DNA from: JABDMH01 sp964428345
GTDB lineage: Bacteria > Bacteroidota > Bacteroidia > Chitinophagales > Saprospiraceae
Direction of reading: 5' to 3'
DNA length: 64,000 nucleotides
Assembly (NCBI GenBank): GCA_964428345.1
Contig: CAYRYD010000016.1
Location: 1-64,000 of the forward strand
Shown: positions 36,007 to 44,864 of the stretch, in pieces
Position numbering within the stretch: the first letter of the stretch is position 1
Layout of the letters: the number at the start of each line of letters is the position of its first letter
Notes under the pieces: model-generated
The model's database searches: none
What the model was told of the DNA's origin: nothing
Seen by the model: the letters and a program-made list of their open reading frames with translations, nothing else
Made by a program: the position numbers and the translations under genes

Positions 36007-37254
36007 TCAGGTGCCTTCTTGCCAGTTTTCCAGGTACGCAATCTGTCGCTCACTGAGTTGATCGATCGTCACATTCATCGACTTCAATTTTAACTCGGCA
36101 ATTCTGTCATCGATTTCTTCCGGAATCCTGTGGACTTTCGGTTGCAGTTTTTTTCTGGTAAGGTATTCCATGGCCAATGCCTGGTTGGCAAAGCTCATAT
36201 CCATCACTTCACTGGGGTGGCCTTCGGCGGCAGCCAGATTGACCAACCTTCCCTCTGCCAGCAGATAGATGGAATGTCCGTTTCTCAATCTGTACTGCTC
36301 CACATTGGGTCTGATTTTCTTCCTTTCAACGGTCAACTCCTCCAAATCAGGAATATTGATCTCCACATCAAAATGACCGGAATTGGCCAGGATGGCATGG
36401 TCCTTCAAGAGTTCGAAATGTTCTTTATTGAGAATATCGGTGTCACCGGTCGCTGTTACAAAGATATCTCCGAGCTGGCAGGCGTCCTTCATTTTCATTA
36501 CCCGGAACCCATCCATCACTGCTTCCAATGCCTTTACAGCATTCACTTCGGTAATGATGACATTGGCCCCCATCCCCCTGGCTTTGGAGGCAACTCCCCG
36601 GCCACACCATCCATAGCCGGAAATCACGAAATTTTTTCCGGCGATGAGGACACTCGTTGCCCTCAGGATTCCGTCAATGGTCGATTGCCCTGTACCGTAC
36701 CGGTTATCGAACAAATGTTTGGTCATGGCATTGTTCACATCCATTACCGGGTACTTCAGGGCATTTTCCCTCTCCATAGCTTTCAGCCTGATGATTCCCG
36801 TTGTCGTTTCTTCGCAGCCGCCCAGGATGTTGTCGATCAAATCCTGCCTTTCCCTATGGATCGTAAAGACGAGGTCCCCTCCGTCATCGACCGTGATATG
36901 TGGCTTGATCTCCAGTACCTTCCGGATATTCTGGTAGTATTCTTCCCGGGTTTCTCCCCGCCATGCATACACTTCGATCCCCCTGGGTGCCAATGCCGCT
37001 GCAACATCATCCTGAGTGGAGAGTGGATTGCATCCCGTGATGGCAACCTTTGCTCCGCCTTCGACCAGTGTTTCAACCAAAACGGCCGTTTCTTTGGTCA
37101 CATGCAGGGCAAATCCAATCCTCACCTTATTCAGTGGTTTGATTTCCCTGAACTCCCTTCGGATCTGCATCAAGACAGGCATATGGGTTTCAGCCCATTC
37201 TATTTTCAATCTGCCCTCCGGTGCCAGGGCAATATCTTTAACGGTATACGACAT
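36007..37254 (-). CDS. ahcY: Adenosylhomocysteinase (S-adenosyl-L-homocysteine hydrolase)
   Basis: A 415-residue NAD-dependent enzyme splitting S-adenosylhomocysteine into adenosine and homocysteine, which relieves product inhibition of methyltransferases. Visible are the substrate region (ALHVTKETAVL, CNPLSTQDDVAAAL), EETTTGIIRL, the active-site TKHLFDN (Lys179, Asp183) and the NAD site GYGWCGRGVA near 213-222. It is the short archaeal/Thermotoga-type form: there is no internal insertion, and the KPDHYRY tail of the longer enzymes is missing. A 6-bp-arm inverted repeat (ATCACG...CGTGAT, 37321-37338) lies upstream. Confidence 0.94.
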   Translation of the reverse strand: MSYTVKDIALAPEGRLKIEWAETHMPVLMQIRREFREIKPLNKVRIGFALHVTKETAVLVETLVEGGAKVAITGCNPLSTQDDVAAALAPRGIEVYAWRGETREEYYQNIRKVLEIKPHITVDDGGDLVFTIHRERQDLIDNILGGCEETTTGIIRLKAMERENALKYPVMDVNNAMTKHLFDNRYGTGQSTIDGILRATSVLIAGKNFVISGYGWCGRGVASKARGMGANVIITEVNAVKALEAVMDGFRVMKMKDACQLGDIFVTATGDTDILNKEHFELLKDHAILANSGHFDVEINIPDLEELTVERKKIRPNVEQYRLRNGHSIYLLAEGRLVNLAAAEGHPSEVMDMSFANQALAMEYLTRKKLQPKVHRIPEEIDDRIAELKLKSMNVTIDQLSERQIAYLENWQEGT

Positions 37255-37364
37255 TTTGATTTGTTATGGCATTTTAAAGGTTTTCAGATGATCTCCACTT
37301 GTAACAATCAATTTGCTGCTATCACGCCATTCCGTGATTTACCGAAGGCTACATATCTTGGTGG

Positions 37365-38318
37365 TTAATCTCCTGATCTGACCAGAGGCAATTTCCGGAC
37401 ATAAAAAGGCTGGCCCTGGTGGATAATCCTTACCAGCTTTTTTTGGGCGACCAGTTCCTCTAGTTTCTTGCCGTCAGCATTCCCCTGCTTCAAAAATTGC
37501 AGCGCTTCACTTTCCCGCATCGGGTGTACGGAGGTAATGTTGAGCAAGTTCTGGACAACATCTCCCGATGCTGAAAAAGCTTCTTCAGAAAATCCGGTAA
37601 GAAGTTCAGTTTTTACAACATGGTTACGAAAGATATGGTAAGCCCGGTTCAATGTTTCTTCATCTGGTGACTGTACCCATCTTTCGGATGGCGGACGGGT
37701 AGGAATGGCAATATAGGCTATGGCCGGGTTCAATTGTTCCAGATATTCAGCGGTGGCTTTCAGGCTGGCTGCGTGGTCGTTGATGTCCCGGACCAACATG
37801 GTTTCGGAGACCAGGGTACCCTTGAAGATTGTAGAAAACTTCAGGGCACCTTCAAGGATTTCGGGTAGTGATAATTTTGGATTTGGGCGGTTGATTTTGC
37901 GCCATGTGTCTTCGTTCACGGAGTCCATTTTCAGTGAAACATAATCTGCCCGTGCCAATTCATTCCTTACCTCTTCAAGCCACAAAGTGGAAGAGTTCGT
38001 GATGACCGCTATTTTGATTTTCAAAGGACGAAGCATTTCAATGATTCTTCCAAGATTGATATCCAGGGTGGGCTCGCCATCCGGCACCAAAGTGAGGTAG
38101 TCAATCCGGCCACTCCCATCCTTCACTTCATGGATCCTTTGTCTTACCGCCTGAATTATTTCATCTGGTTCAAAAAATGGACGGCGTTGTAGATCTTTTT
38201 GGGCAGTTGGCCCAACCTGACAATATACGCAGTCGTATGAACAGTTCTTCGGTGGTATATTGTTTATCCCCAGGCTTTGTCCAAGTCTCCTGGAGGGTAC
38301 AGGTCCGAATGCAATCAT
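37365..38318 (-). CDS. Radical SAM protein (COG0731-like)
   Basis: 317 residues from ATG 38318, chosen because MIAFGPVPSRRLGQSLG is the usual N-terminus of this family; the frame continues 46 codons upstream without family-like sequence. The [4Fe-4S] motif is Cys26-x3-Cys30-x2-Cys33 (CSYDCVYC). The following TLVPDGEPTLD is the SAM-binding GE segment, and KMDSVNEDTWRKINRP lies in the barrel. The C-terminal 70 residues look like a small winged helix (NITSVHPMRESEALQFL). These proteins resemble TYW1-type oxidoreductases, but the substrate of this group is unknown. Confidence 0.85.
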   Translation of the reverse strand: MIAFGPVPSRRLGQSLGINNIPPKNCSYDCVYCQVGPTAQKDLQRRPFFEPDEIIQAVRQRIHEVKDGSGRIDYLTLVPDGEPTLDINLGRIIEMLRPLKIKIAVITNSSTLWLEEVRNELARADYVSLKMDSVNEDTWRKINRPNPKLSLPEILEGALKFSTIFKGTLVSETMLVRDINDHAASLKATAEYLEQLNPAIAYIAIPTRPPSERWVQSPDEETLNRAYHIFRNHVVKTELLTGFSEEAFSASGDVVQNLLNITSVHPMRESEALQFLKQGNADGKKLEELVAQKKLVRIIHQGQPFYVRKLPLVRSGD

Positions 38319-38656
38319 TCTTTTGACTTTTTTATGGTTACGCCGAGTGCCGGCCTTACTCCACCTCATTTCATTTGGTAGGTGCCCTTCCCATTTCCAC
38401 CTTTCCCAAAAACCCCTATACTCTTGTTGGCAAAAAGTGCATTTTTCATAAATCAACCGGTTCTTTTTCCTGACTTCCTGCCACTCGATTTTTTGGGTAA
38501 TAAAGCATCAACTCTTGCGTCGACCTGACTTTGAATGTGCTCAATACCCTTTGGAAGCCTCTCAATTTAAATCCGGGAAAGGAAAGAAAGAAAGATATTT
38601 GTCAGGTATCCGATTGATTTTTATCAATTGGAGGAAAGGTCAGAAAAAGTTCATTT
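38319..38656. other. Intergenic stretch between divergent genes, no gene recognised
   Basis: This 338-bp gap separates the radical SAM start from the DUF502 start. A minus-strand frame continuous with the radical SAM gene covers 38319-38456, but its cysteine- and tryptophan-rich peptide does not resemble the family. Near the DUF502 start an AG-rich run (38577-38600) and TTGGAGGAAAGG were noticed; no terminator or clear promoter was found. Confidence 0.5.
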
Positions 38657-39229
38657 ATGAAAAAACTGTTTAACTACTTTATTCAGGGCTTGATCTATAT
38701 AGCGCCATTGGCAATCACCGGCTATATTATTTACATGATATTCAGCTTTGTAGATGGGCTGTTGCAGCAGATGCTGGAAGAATTGTTTGGATTCAAATTT
38801 CCGGGACTTGGTCTTTTGATTCTCGTGTTTCTATTGATGCTGGTCGGTTATCTTGGACAGACCATCATTGCCCGGCCACTGAAAGCGCTATTTGAACGGA
38901 TATTGCAAAAAGTGCCGGTGCTCAACATGATTTATTCGGCCTTCAGCGATCTGTTTTCGGCTGTAGTTGGCAAGAAGAAGAAGTTCAGCAACCCCGTTCT
39001 GGTTCTGGTCAATCCCATATCGAATCTGGAAAAGCTTGGTTTCCTGACCGAGGAGGATCTTGAGTTACTTGATGAGCGGGAAAAGGTAGCCGTTTATTTT
39101 CCCCATTCCTATAATTTCTCCGGCGAACTGTTTATTGTACCCAGAGAAAACGTCAGGCCGGTTCATATCAATCCCGGCGATGTGATGAAGTTTATTGTGT
39201 CAGGGGGTGTAGCGGGCTGGAACGAATAA
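38657..39229 (+). CDS. DUF502 family membrane protein
   Basis: A 190-residue protein with two N-terminal membrane helices (about 8-30 and 52-72) and a soluble C-terminal domain. Family features are FIQGLIYIAPLAITGYIIY at the start, RILQKVPVLNMIYSAFSD in the middle and VAVYFPHSYNFSGELFIVP towards the end. It is probably an inner-membrane protein; DUF502 is widespread but its role is unknown. It is transcribed alone, divergent from the radical SAM gene and convergent with the gene at 39256. Confidence 0.88.
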   Translation: MKKLFNYFIQGLIYIAPLAITGYIIYMIFSFVDGLLQQMLEELFGFKFPGLGLLILVFLLMLVGYLGQTIIARPLKALFERILQKVPVLNMIYSAFSDLFSAVVGKKKKFSNPVLVLVNPISNLEKLGFLTEEDLELLDEREKVAVYFPHSYNFSGELFIVPRENVRPVHINPGDVMKFIVSGGVAGWNE

Positions 39230-39255
39230 TCTGAAGGGTTCCGAAAGTCTTTCTC

Positions 39256-40287
39256 TCAGGTGCGATACCCCAGTTCTCTCCAGGCATCAAACATTTTAGA
39301 TTCCCAATCCGGGTCATTGATTTCCGAAGCCCAGGCTGGCAAACGATTTTTTTGCAGATGATAATACATCATCTGTTGCCGTGGCGATAAAAGGTGTAAG
39401 GGGGATTTTCCCTGTCCGATCAGGGCATTGATTTTAGCGGCCTGAGCCTGAGTCATTGGTACCCGCCTGAAATCAGTGTGACGCAGGTAGTATTTGGGTT
39501 CCCTGTCCAACCGGAAATTTCCGGCCTGACGTACCTTATTTTCACCCAAGCTATGGCCGGCCGTCCTTTTCTGTGATTCAGTAGATGCATAAATCCGGTC
39601 GGCGCATTCGGCGGCCTGTCCTTTTTCGAGTATGGTTTCCAGCGAAACCTGAGCAGGATCGAAGTAAACATTGACTACTTCACGGTTATCCATAAAGCCG
39701 GCTTCTGTTCGTACCACCCCGTCAATACTGCCTAACTCTTTTTCACCGGTCCAGAAGCAAAACATGCTCAGAGTCGTTTTTTCAACCCCCCGTTCGACAG
39801 CGGCCAGTTCAGCATACAACAAGGGCAGGTAATCAGGTACCGGAGATCCGGCTTGTTGCATGCCAGTGATCAGGTAGCCGACCAGGCCGGAAGGTGTATA
39901 GTCACCACTGAGCCGGGGCACTACTTCTTTTGTATCGGATCCGACAATCCGGACCACCGGATTGTTCCAGCTGGGTTCACCATAATATTCCAGCACCTCA
40001 GCATCTTTACCCCTCCGGTTATTGTAGATGGCCAGCGGTACAAAGTAAGTCTCGATGGTCTCGACGATCAGGGGATGGCTCAGAACCGTCTTGCCGTAGG
40101 TACGGCAGGTGAGGCAACCCGGTATTTCCTGAAAAAGGATTAGAATGGGTTTTTTACTGGAGGCTGCCACCTCCCGGGCTTCGGCCAGGTCCCTGTACCA
40201 TTCTACTTTTCCGAGCTCCTCCGGGTTGCCCGCATATATAAAATTACCAATCAATAACGATGCGAGGGATACCAAAAACCGTGACAT
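39256..40287 (-). CDS. VPGUxxT-family thioredoxin-like protein (Cys form) with MsrA-like C-terminal part
   Basis: A 343-residue exported protein (signal peptide to about residue 19). Residues 25-150 have the thioredoxin-like pattern of the VPGUxxT (seleno)protein family: LILFQEIPGCLTC with Cys58 at the selenocysteine position and Cys61 after it, LSHPLIVETIE, and EPSWNNPVVRI. Residues about 180-260 resemble a shortened methionine sulfoxide reductase A: MFCFWTGEKEL (compare GCFWG), GVVRTEAGF, and VVNVYFDPAQVSLE. A periplasmic redox role is inferred. It is divergent from the helicase gene and does not belong to the repair set by function. Confidence 0.7.
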   Translation of the reverse strand: MSRFLVSLASLLIGNFIYAGNPEELGKVEWYRDLAEAREVAASSKKPILILFQEIPGCLTCRTYGKTVLSHPLIVETIETYFVPLAIYNNRRGKDAEVLEYYGEPSWNNPVVRIVGSDTKEVVPRLSGDYTPSGLVGYLITGMQQAGSPVPDYLPLLYAELAAVERGVEKTTLSMFCFWTGEKELGSIDGVVRTEAGFMDNREVVNVYFDPAQVSLETILEKGQAAECADRIYASTESQKRTAGHSLGENKVRQAGNFRLDREPKYYLRHTDFRRVPMTQAQAAKINALIGQGKSPLHLLSPRQQMMYYHLQKNRLPAWASEINDPDWESKMFDAWRELGYRT

Positions 40288-40347
40288 GAGGAGTTACTAT
40301 TTTTGTCTGACATAAAGTTAAGGAATTTACCTTGTCATCGGTTTTCC

Positions 40348-42795
40348 ATGATTGAATTCAATAAGCTAATTGAGCCGGCGGTCTCCTGGTTTGCCTCCAG
40401 AGGGAGGACTCCTTTTCCATTTCAAGTGAACGCGTGGAGGTATTATCTGAATGGGGATTCCGGAATTGTCAATGTTGCGACGGGCAGTGGAAAGACATTC
40501 TCACTGATGGCGCCAATATTGCTCGAAGGTTTACAATCCGGTGACTGGGAAGACCGGATACAGGCCATCTGGATCACTCCGATACGGGCACTGGCCAAGG
40601 AAATCCAGCAGGCCGGACAGGAGGTTGCATCCGGACTTAACCTGGACTGGAAGATCGCAATCCGTACTGGCGATACCTCCAGCCGGGAAAGGAAAGAGCA
40701 GATCGAACACTCACCCCAGATCCTGATCACCACTCCCGAAACCGTACATCTTCTCCTGACATTAAGGGGTTATCCCCGTTTTTTTTCATCGCTCAAAGCG
40801 GTCGTCGTCGATGAATGGCATGAATTGATGGGATCGAAAAGAGGGGTTCAGATGGAACTGGCCCTTAGCAGGCTAAAGACTGTCGCTCCTGATTTGAAGA
40901 TTTGGGGCATTTCGGCGACGATTGGCAATATGCAACAGGCAGTGGAGGTACTTTTTGGCAGCTGGTCATTGCAGAACAAGAGACCCCTTCGACTGGTCAC
41001 CAGTGCGATCCGGAAAAAGATTGACATCCATACCATCATCCCGGATGAGATGGAAACATTCCCCTGGACGGGACATCTGGGCATCAGGTTGATCGATAAG
41101 GTCATCCCAATCATTGATAGTAGCCGTTCTACCTTGCTTTTTACCAATACCCGCGGGCAATGCGAAATCTGGTATCAGAAGTTGCTGGAAGCATCGCCCG
41201 ATCTGGCCGGACGGATCGCGATGCATCACGGATCAATGAGTCGTGAGCTTCGGGATTGGGTTGAAAATGCATTACATGAAGAACGGATCAAAGCAGTAGT
41301 CTGTACATCCAGTCTGGATCTGGGCGTGGACTTCCGACCGGTGGAGACGATCGTACAAATTGGCAGTCCAAAGGGAGTAGCCCGCTTCGTACAGCGGGCA
41401 GGCAGGAGTGGGCACCAGCCTGGGGCAACCAGCAGGATCTTTTTTTTACCGACGCATGCACTGGAGATTTTGGAAGGAGCTGCTTTAAAGGAAGCGATCC
41501 GGCGGGAGATCGTGGAGGAGAGGATTCCGTACGTCCGAAGTTTTGATGTATTGATGCAATATCTCGTTACCCTGGCCATTTCCGAAGGTTTTGATGCCGA
41601 ATTGATCCGGAGGGAAGTCAAGAGTACCTTCTCTTTCCGCAGTATGACTGACGAAGAGTGGCGTGCAACCCTGGCCTTTACCGTATCCGGTGGGAGTCTT
41701 GATGCTTATGATGAATATAAAAGGTTGGGGCGGGATAAAGATGGTCTGTACCGGATTACCGAAAAGGCGATTGCTACCCGGCACCGTCTTTCAATGGGCA
41801 CCATCGAAGGTGACAATACGATGATGGTCAAATACCTCAGCGGTAAGAATCTGGGAAATATTGAAGAGTGGTTTATCAGCAGGCTGAATCCCGGGGATCA
41901 TTTCTGGTTTGCCGGTAAAAGCCTCGAACTGGTCCGGATCCGGGAAAACGTGGCTCTGGTGCGAAGATCGAAAACCAAAGATGGACGGACACCCTCCTGG
42001 CTGGGAGGCCGGATGCCTTTATCTTCTCAACTTTCGGCCATGATCCGCCTTAAACTGGATGAATATGTCAGGGGTCAGGTCTCCGGTATGGAGATTGATT
42101 CCCTACAACCCTTGTTTGATGTCCAGCAAAAACATTCACTTATTCCGCTGGAAAATCAGTTCCTTATCGAATCCTTTCACGACCGGGAAGGCCATCATTT
42201 GCTGATGTACCCTTTTGAGGGTCGTTTTGTACACGAAGGTATGGGTGCCCTGATTGCCTATCGTCTCAGCCGGCATAAGCCGTTGACATTCTCCATAGCC
42301 ATGAACGATTACGGGTTTGAACTCTTGAGTGATCAGGAGATCCCTGTCGATACCGCACTGGAAGCCGGGCTATTTGAAACGAGAGGATTGCAACAGGACA
42401 TTCTGGCCAGTGTAAATGCAGTAGAGATGGCCAGAAAGCGCTTCCGCAATATTGCGGCCATCGCTGGTCTGGTCTTTAGGGGATATCCAGGTAAATTGAA
42501 AAAGGAAAAACATTTACAAAGTTCTTCCAGCCTTTTGTTTGATGTCTTTCGGGATTATGATCCGGACAACCTGCTTTATCTGCAGTCCTATGACGAAGCC
42601 CTGGTTTTTCAATTGGAAGAAGCGCGCCTGCGAAAAGCACTGGACCGGATTGCCGGGCAAGAAATCAGACTGATGAAGACTCCGGGTCCCACGCCTTTCT
42701 CTTTTCCGATCATTGTTGACCGTTTACGGGAACGCATGAGTTCCGAAAAAATCTCTGCCCGGATCGAACGAATGAAACTCCTCCTGAACAAGTGA
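40348..42795 (+). CDS. Ligase-associated DNA damage response DEXH-box helicase (Lhr-like)
   Basis: 815 residues from ATG 40348; an in-frame ATG at 40303 is less likely because MIEFNKLIEPAVSWF is the usual N-terminus. Superfamily 2 motifs appear in order: Walker A ATGSGKT (44-50), TPIRALAKE (Ia), DEWH at about 155-158 in the DEAD position, SATIG (III), and HQPG after RAGRSG (VI). The C-terminal half carries the Lhr-type winged-helix and DEAD_assoc regions. It is the helicase of the ligase-exonuclease-PdeM repair group but lies 4.4 kb from the ligase gene, with four unrelated genes between. Confidence 0.93.
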   Translation: MIEFNKLIEPAVSWFASRGRTPFPFQVNAWRYYLNGDSGIVNVATGSGKTFSLMAPILLEGLQSGDWEDRIQAIWITPIRALAKEIQQAGQEVASGLNLDWKIAIRTGDTSSRERKEQIEHSPQILITTPETVHLLLTLRGYPRFFSSLKAVVVDEWHELMGSKRGVQMELALSRLKTVAPDLKIWGISATIGNMQQAVEVLFGSWSLQNKRPLRLVTSAIRKKIDIHTIIPDEMETFPWTGHLGIRLIDKVIPIIDSSRSTLLFTNTRGQCEIWYQKLLEASPDLAGRIAMHHGSMSRELRDWVENALHEERIKAVVCTSSLDLGVDFRPVETIVQIGSPKGVARFVQRAGRSGHQPGATSRIFFLPTHALEILEGAALKEAIRREIVEERIPYVRSFDVLMQYLVTLAISEGFDAELIRREVKSTFSFRSMTDEEWRATLAFTVSGGSLDAYDEYKRLGRDKDGLYRITEKAIATRHRLSMGTIEGDNTMMVKYLSGKNLGNIEEWFISRLNPGDHFWFAGKSLELVRIRENVALVRRSKTKDGRTPSWLGGRMPLSSQLSAMIRLKLDEYVRGQVSGMEIDSLQPLFDVQQKHSLIPLENQFLIESFHDREGHHLLMYPFEGRFVHEGMGALIAYRLSRHKPLTFSIAMNDYGFELLSDQEIPVDTALEAGLFETRGLQQDILASVNAVEMARKRFRNIAAIAGLVFRGYPGKLKKEKHLQSSSSLLFDVFRDYDPDNLLYLQSYDEALVFQLEEARLRKALDRIAGQEIRLMKTPGPTPFSFPIIVDRLRERMSSEKISARIERMKLLLNK

Positions 42796-43005
42796 CCGGC
42801 GGTTTAATCTCATCAAATACGTTATCCTGGTGGTGAAGGCAGAACTTTTTAGGCGAAATTCCCGGCAAAAAGCTGGATGACTTTGCCTTTTCTATCCTAA
42901 AAGAGAAAAAATAGAACAGTAAAACATTGTTAGAATTTAGAGTTTGCCAGAAAAATCCTATATTCATAGACTGCCACAAATTACCACCAAGATAATCCGG
43001 ATTCC

Positions 43006-43431
43006 ATGAGGTACTTTTCACCAGGGGAAGGCTGTCACCTGTCACATCGACGTCAGCGGCTCAACATGTGGGCTGGTGTGCTGATTGTCGTTTTACCGAA
43101 GTGTTCCCTGTGTGTGATGGCCTATTCCAGTACACTTATCATGTGCAGTGGACGATCGGTTATCCGGGAAACAAATTCCTTTGGCATGGTTATCCTTGGG
43201 TTGCTGATCGCGATTTTATTTTGGGGGATTTCTCGTAATTATCGCGGTGAACGGACAGTCCTTGCGCTGCTTATGGCGGCAGCAGGGACACTGATAATCT
43301 TCTTCAGTCAAGTTGGCCTGATCGGTGATCAATTATACTATGCAGGTTGTGGCCTGACGTTTTTTGCGATCTGGCTGAATGGCAGCTTTTTCCATGTGAT
43401 GCACAAATTCAAGCGCATTTTTCAAACTTAA
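43006..43431 (+). CDS. Small membrane protein preceding the CODH genes
   Basis: A 141-residue protein with four hydrophobic segments (about 22-45, 60-78, 84-103 and 110-130), so a small inner-membrane protein. A distinctive LPKCSLCVMAYSST with a Cys-x2-Cys pair lies in the first helix. The layout recalls MerC-like proteins, but the similarity is too weak for a name. It ends 23 bp before coxM on the same strand and might be co-transcribed with it. The start could be later than ATG 43006. Confidence 0.6.
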   Translation: MRYFSPGEGCHLSHRRQRLNMWAGVLIVVLPKCSLCVMAYSSTLIMCSGRSVIRETNSFGMVILGLLIAILFWGISRNYRGERTVLALLMAAAGTLIIFFSQVGLIGDQLYYAGCGLTFFAIWLNGSFFHVMHKFKRIFQT

Positions 43432-43454
43432 TTATACATGTTAAAACTGATAAT

Positions 43455-44321
43455 ATGATACCTGAACAATTTGGATATTCAGCTCCCGGGAGTCTCGCAG
43501 AAGCTTTCAAGCTACTGCAGGAACACGGTGAAGATGCCAAGATCCTGGCAGGTGGACACAGTCTGATTCCAATGATGAAATTACGGCTTGCCACCCCTAC
43601 TCATCTGGTTGATATTAATAATATTCCCGGATTGGGTGACATCGTGGAAGACAATGGGATACTCCGGATCGGAGCCCTGACACGGGAGGTTGATCTGGAA
43701 GATTCGCCATTGATCCGCGATAAATTCCCAATTTTTATGGATGCAGCCAAACTGATTGCCGATCCCCAGGTACGGAATTTTGGAACAGTAGGGGGTAACA
43801 TTGCGCATGGTGATGCAGCCAATGATCACCCGGCGGTGATGCTGGCCTTGCGGGCTGAAGTCGTGATCTCCGGACCGGACGGTAGCAGAACCGTAGGTAT
43901 CGATGATTTCTTTTACGGGTTCTATATGACGGCAATTCAACAGGGAGAAATTCTCACCGAGATTAGAATTCCGGTGCCTTCCGGCAGGTTTGGCAGCGCT
44001 TATCACAAAGTCGAGCGAAAAGTAGGCGATTATGCCGCTGCCGGAGTAGCCGTTGCCCTGGTGGTCGATACCGGAGGCAAGTGCACCTATGCCGGTATTG
44101 GTCTCACCAATGTCAATCCAACGCCCCTGCGGGCAGTCCGGTCTGAGGAAGTCTTGACAGGCAGTAATCTGAATGACGAAGTGATTGGTCTCGCAGCCCA
44201 ATATGCCTCAGAAGATTGCCAGCCAAGTACAGATCTCAGGGGAGATGAGGAATACAAACGGCATCTGGTGAGAGTAGTGACCAGACGCATGATTCAGAAA
44301 GCGATTTCCCGAACCACATAA
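43455..44321 (+). CDS. coxM: Aerobic carbon monoxide dehydrogenase, medium (FAD) subunit
   Basis: A 288-residue FAD-binding subunit of the molybdenum hydroxylase family. It takes electrons from the Fe-S subunit and passes them to the quinone pool. The FAD motifs are AGGHSLIPMMKLRL (32-45) and NFGTVGGNIAHGDAAND near 112-128, the normal AGGHS/TIGG pair with the second motif as TVGG. ATG 43455 is chosen because MIPEQFGYSAP is the family N-terminus; the frame is open for 36 more codons into the previous gene. Its stop is directly followed by the coxS start. Confidence 0.93.
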   Translation: MIPEQFGYSAPGSLAEAFKLLQEHGEDAKILAGGHSLIPMMKLRLATPTHLVDINNIPGLGDIVEDNGILRIGALTREVDLEDSPLIRDKFPIFMDAAKLIADPQVRNFGTVGGNIAHGDAANDHPAVMLALRAEVVISGPDGSRTVGIDDFFYGFYMTAIQQGEILTEIRIPVPSGRFGSAYHKVERKVGDYAAAGVAVALVVDTGGKCTYAGIGLTNVNPTPLRAVRSEEVLTGSNLNDEVIGLAAQYASEDCQPSTDLRGDEEYKRHLVRVVTRRMIQKAISRTT

Positions 44322-44834
44322 ATGACTGACATGAAGAAAACGATTAATTTCAAATTAAACGGAACAGATTACACCCAGGAAATAGAACCTCGTACTTTAT
44401 TGGTGCATCTGATTCGAGAGAACCTTACGCTCACGGGTACCCATATCGGTTGTGATACGACCAGTTGTGGAGCCTGTACGATATTGATCAATGGTCGATC
44501 TGCCAAATCCTGTACGATCCTGGCGGTCCAGGTCGACGGTAAAGAAATCACCACGGTTGAAGGCCTGGCAACTGCTGAAGGATTGCATCCGATTCAGGAA
44601 GGATTCAAGGAAAACCATGGATTGCATTGCGGCTTTTGCACGCCCGGTATGATGCTGCGAGCGGTAGAACTGCTGAAGAAAAACCCAAATCCCAGCGAAG
44701 ATGAAATTCGGTGGGGCATCTCCGGCAATCTCTGCCGGTGTACGGGATACAATAATATAGTAAAGGCTATTCAGTATGCCAGTGCCAAGATCCGTGGGGC
44801 AGAGTTACCTTCCACAGAACCCGAATTTGTCTGA
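44322..44834 (+). CDS. coxS: Aerobic carbon monoxide dehydrogenase, small (2Fe-2S) subunit
   Basis: A 170-residue protein with two [2Fe-2S] clusters that relay electrons from the Mo-Cu site to FAD. The plant-ferredoxin-type cluster uses Cys44, Cys49, Cys52 and Cys64. The second, helical-domain cluster uses Cys103, Cys106, Cys138 and Cys140 (HCGFCTPGM, NLCRCTGY). All eight ligands are present. The gene abuts coxM with no gap, and coxL starts 30 bp downstream, giving the M-S-L order typical of form I CODH operons. Confidence 0.95.
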   Translation: MTDMKKTINFKLNGTDYTQEIEPRTLLVHLIRENLTLTGTHIGCDTTSCGACTILINGRSAKSCTILAVQVDGKEITTVEGLATAEGLHPIQEGFKENHGLHCGFCTPGMMLRAVELLKKNPNPSEDEIRWGISGNLCRCTGYNNIVKAIQYASAKIRGAELPSTEPEFV

Positions 44835-44864
44835 TGATTCACTTAAACGACTAATCAAGAAATT

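Noticed and set aside
35289..36053. 254-codon minus-strand frame
   Set aside because: It is antisense to the DNA ligase gene, whose motifs are intact; it is a shadow of G+C-rich codon usage.
36130..37368. 412-codon plus-strand frame
   Set aside because: It lies antisense over the clearly real S-adenosylhomocysteinase gene and has no family-like features.
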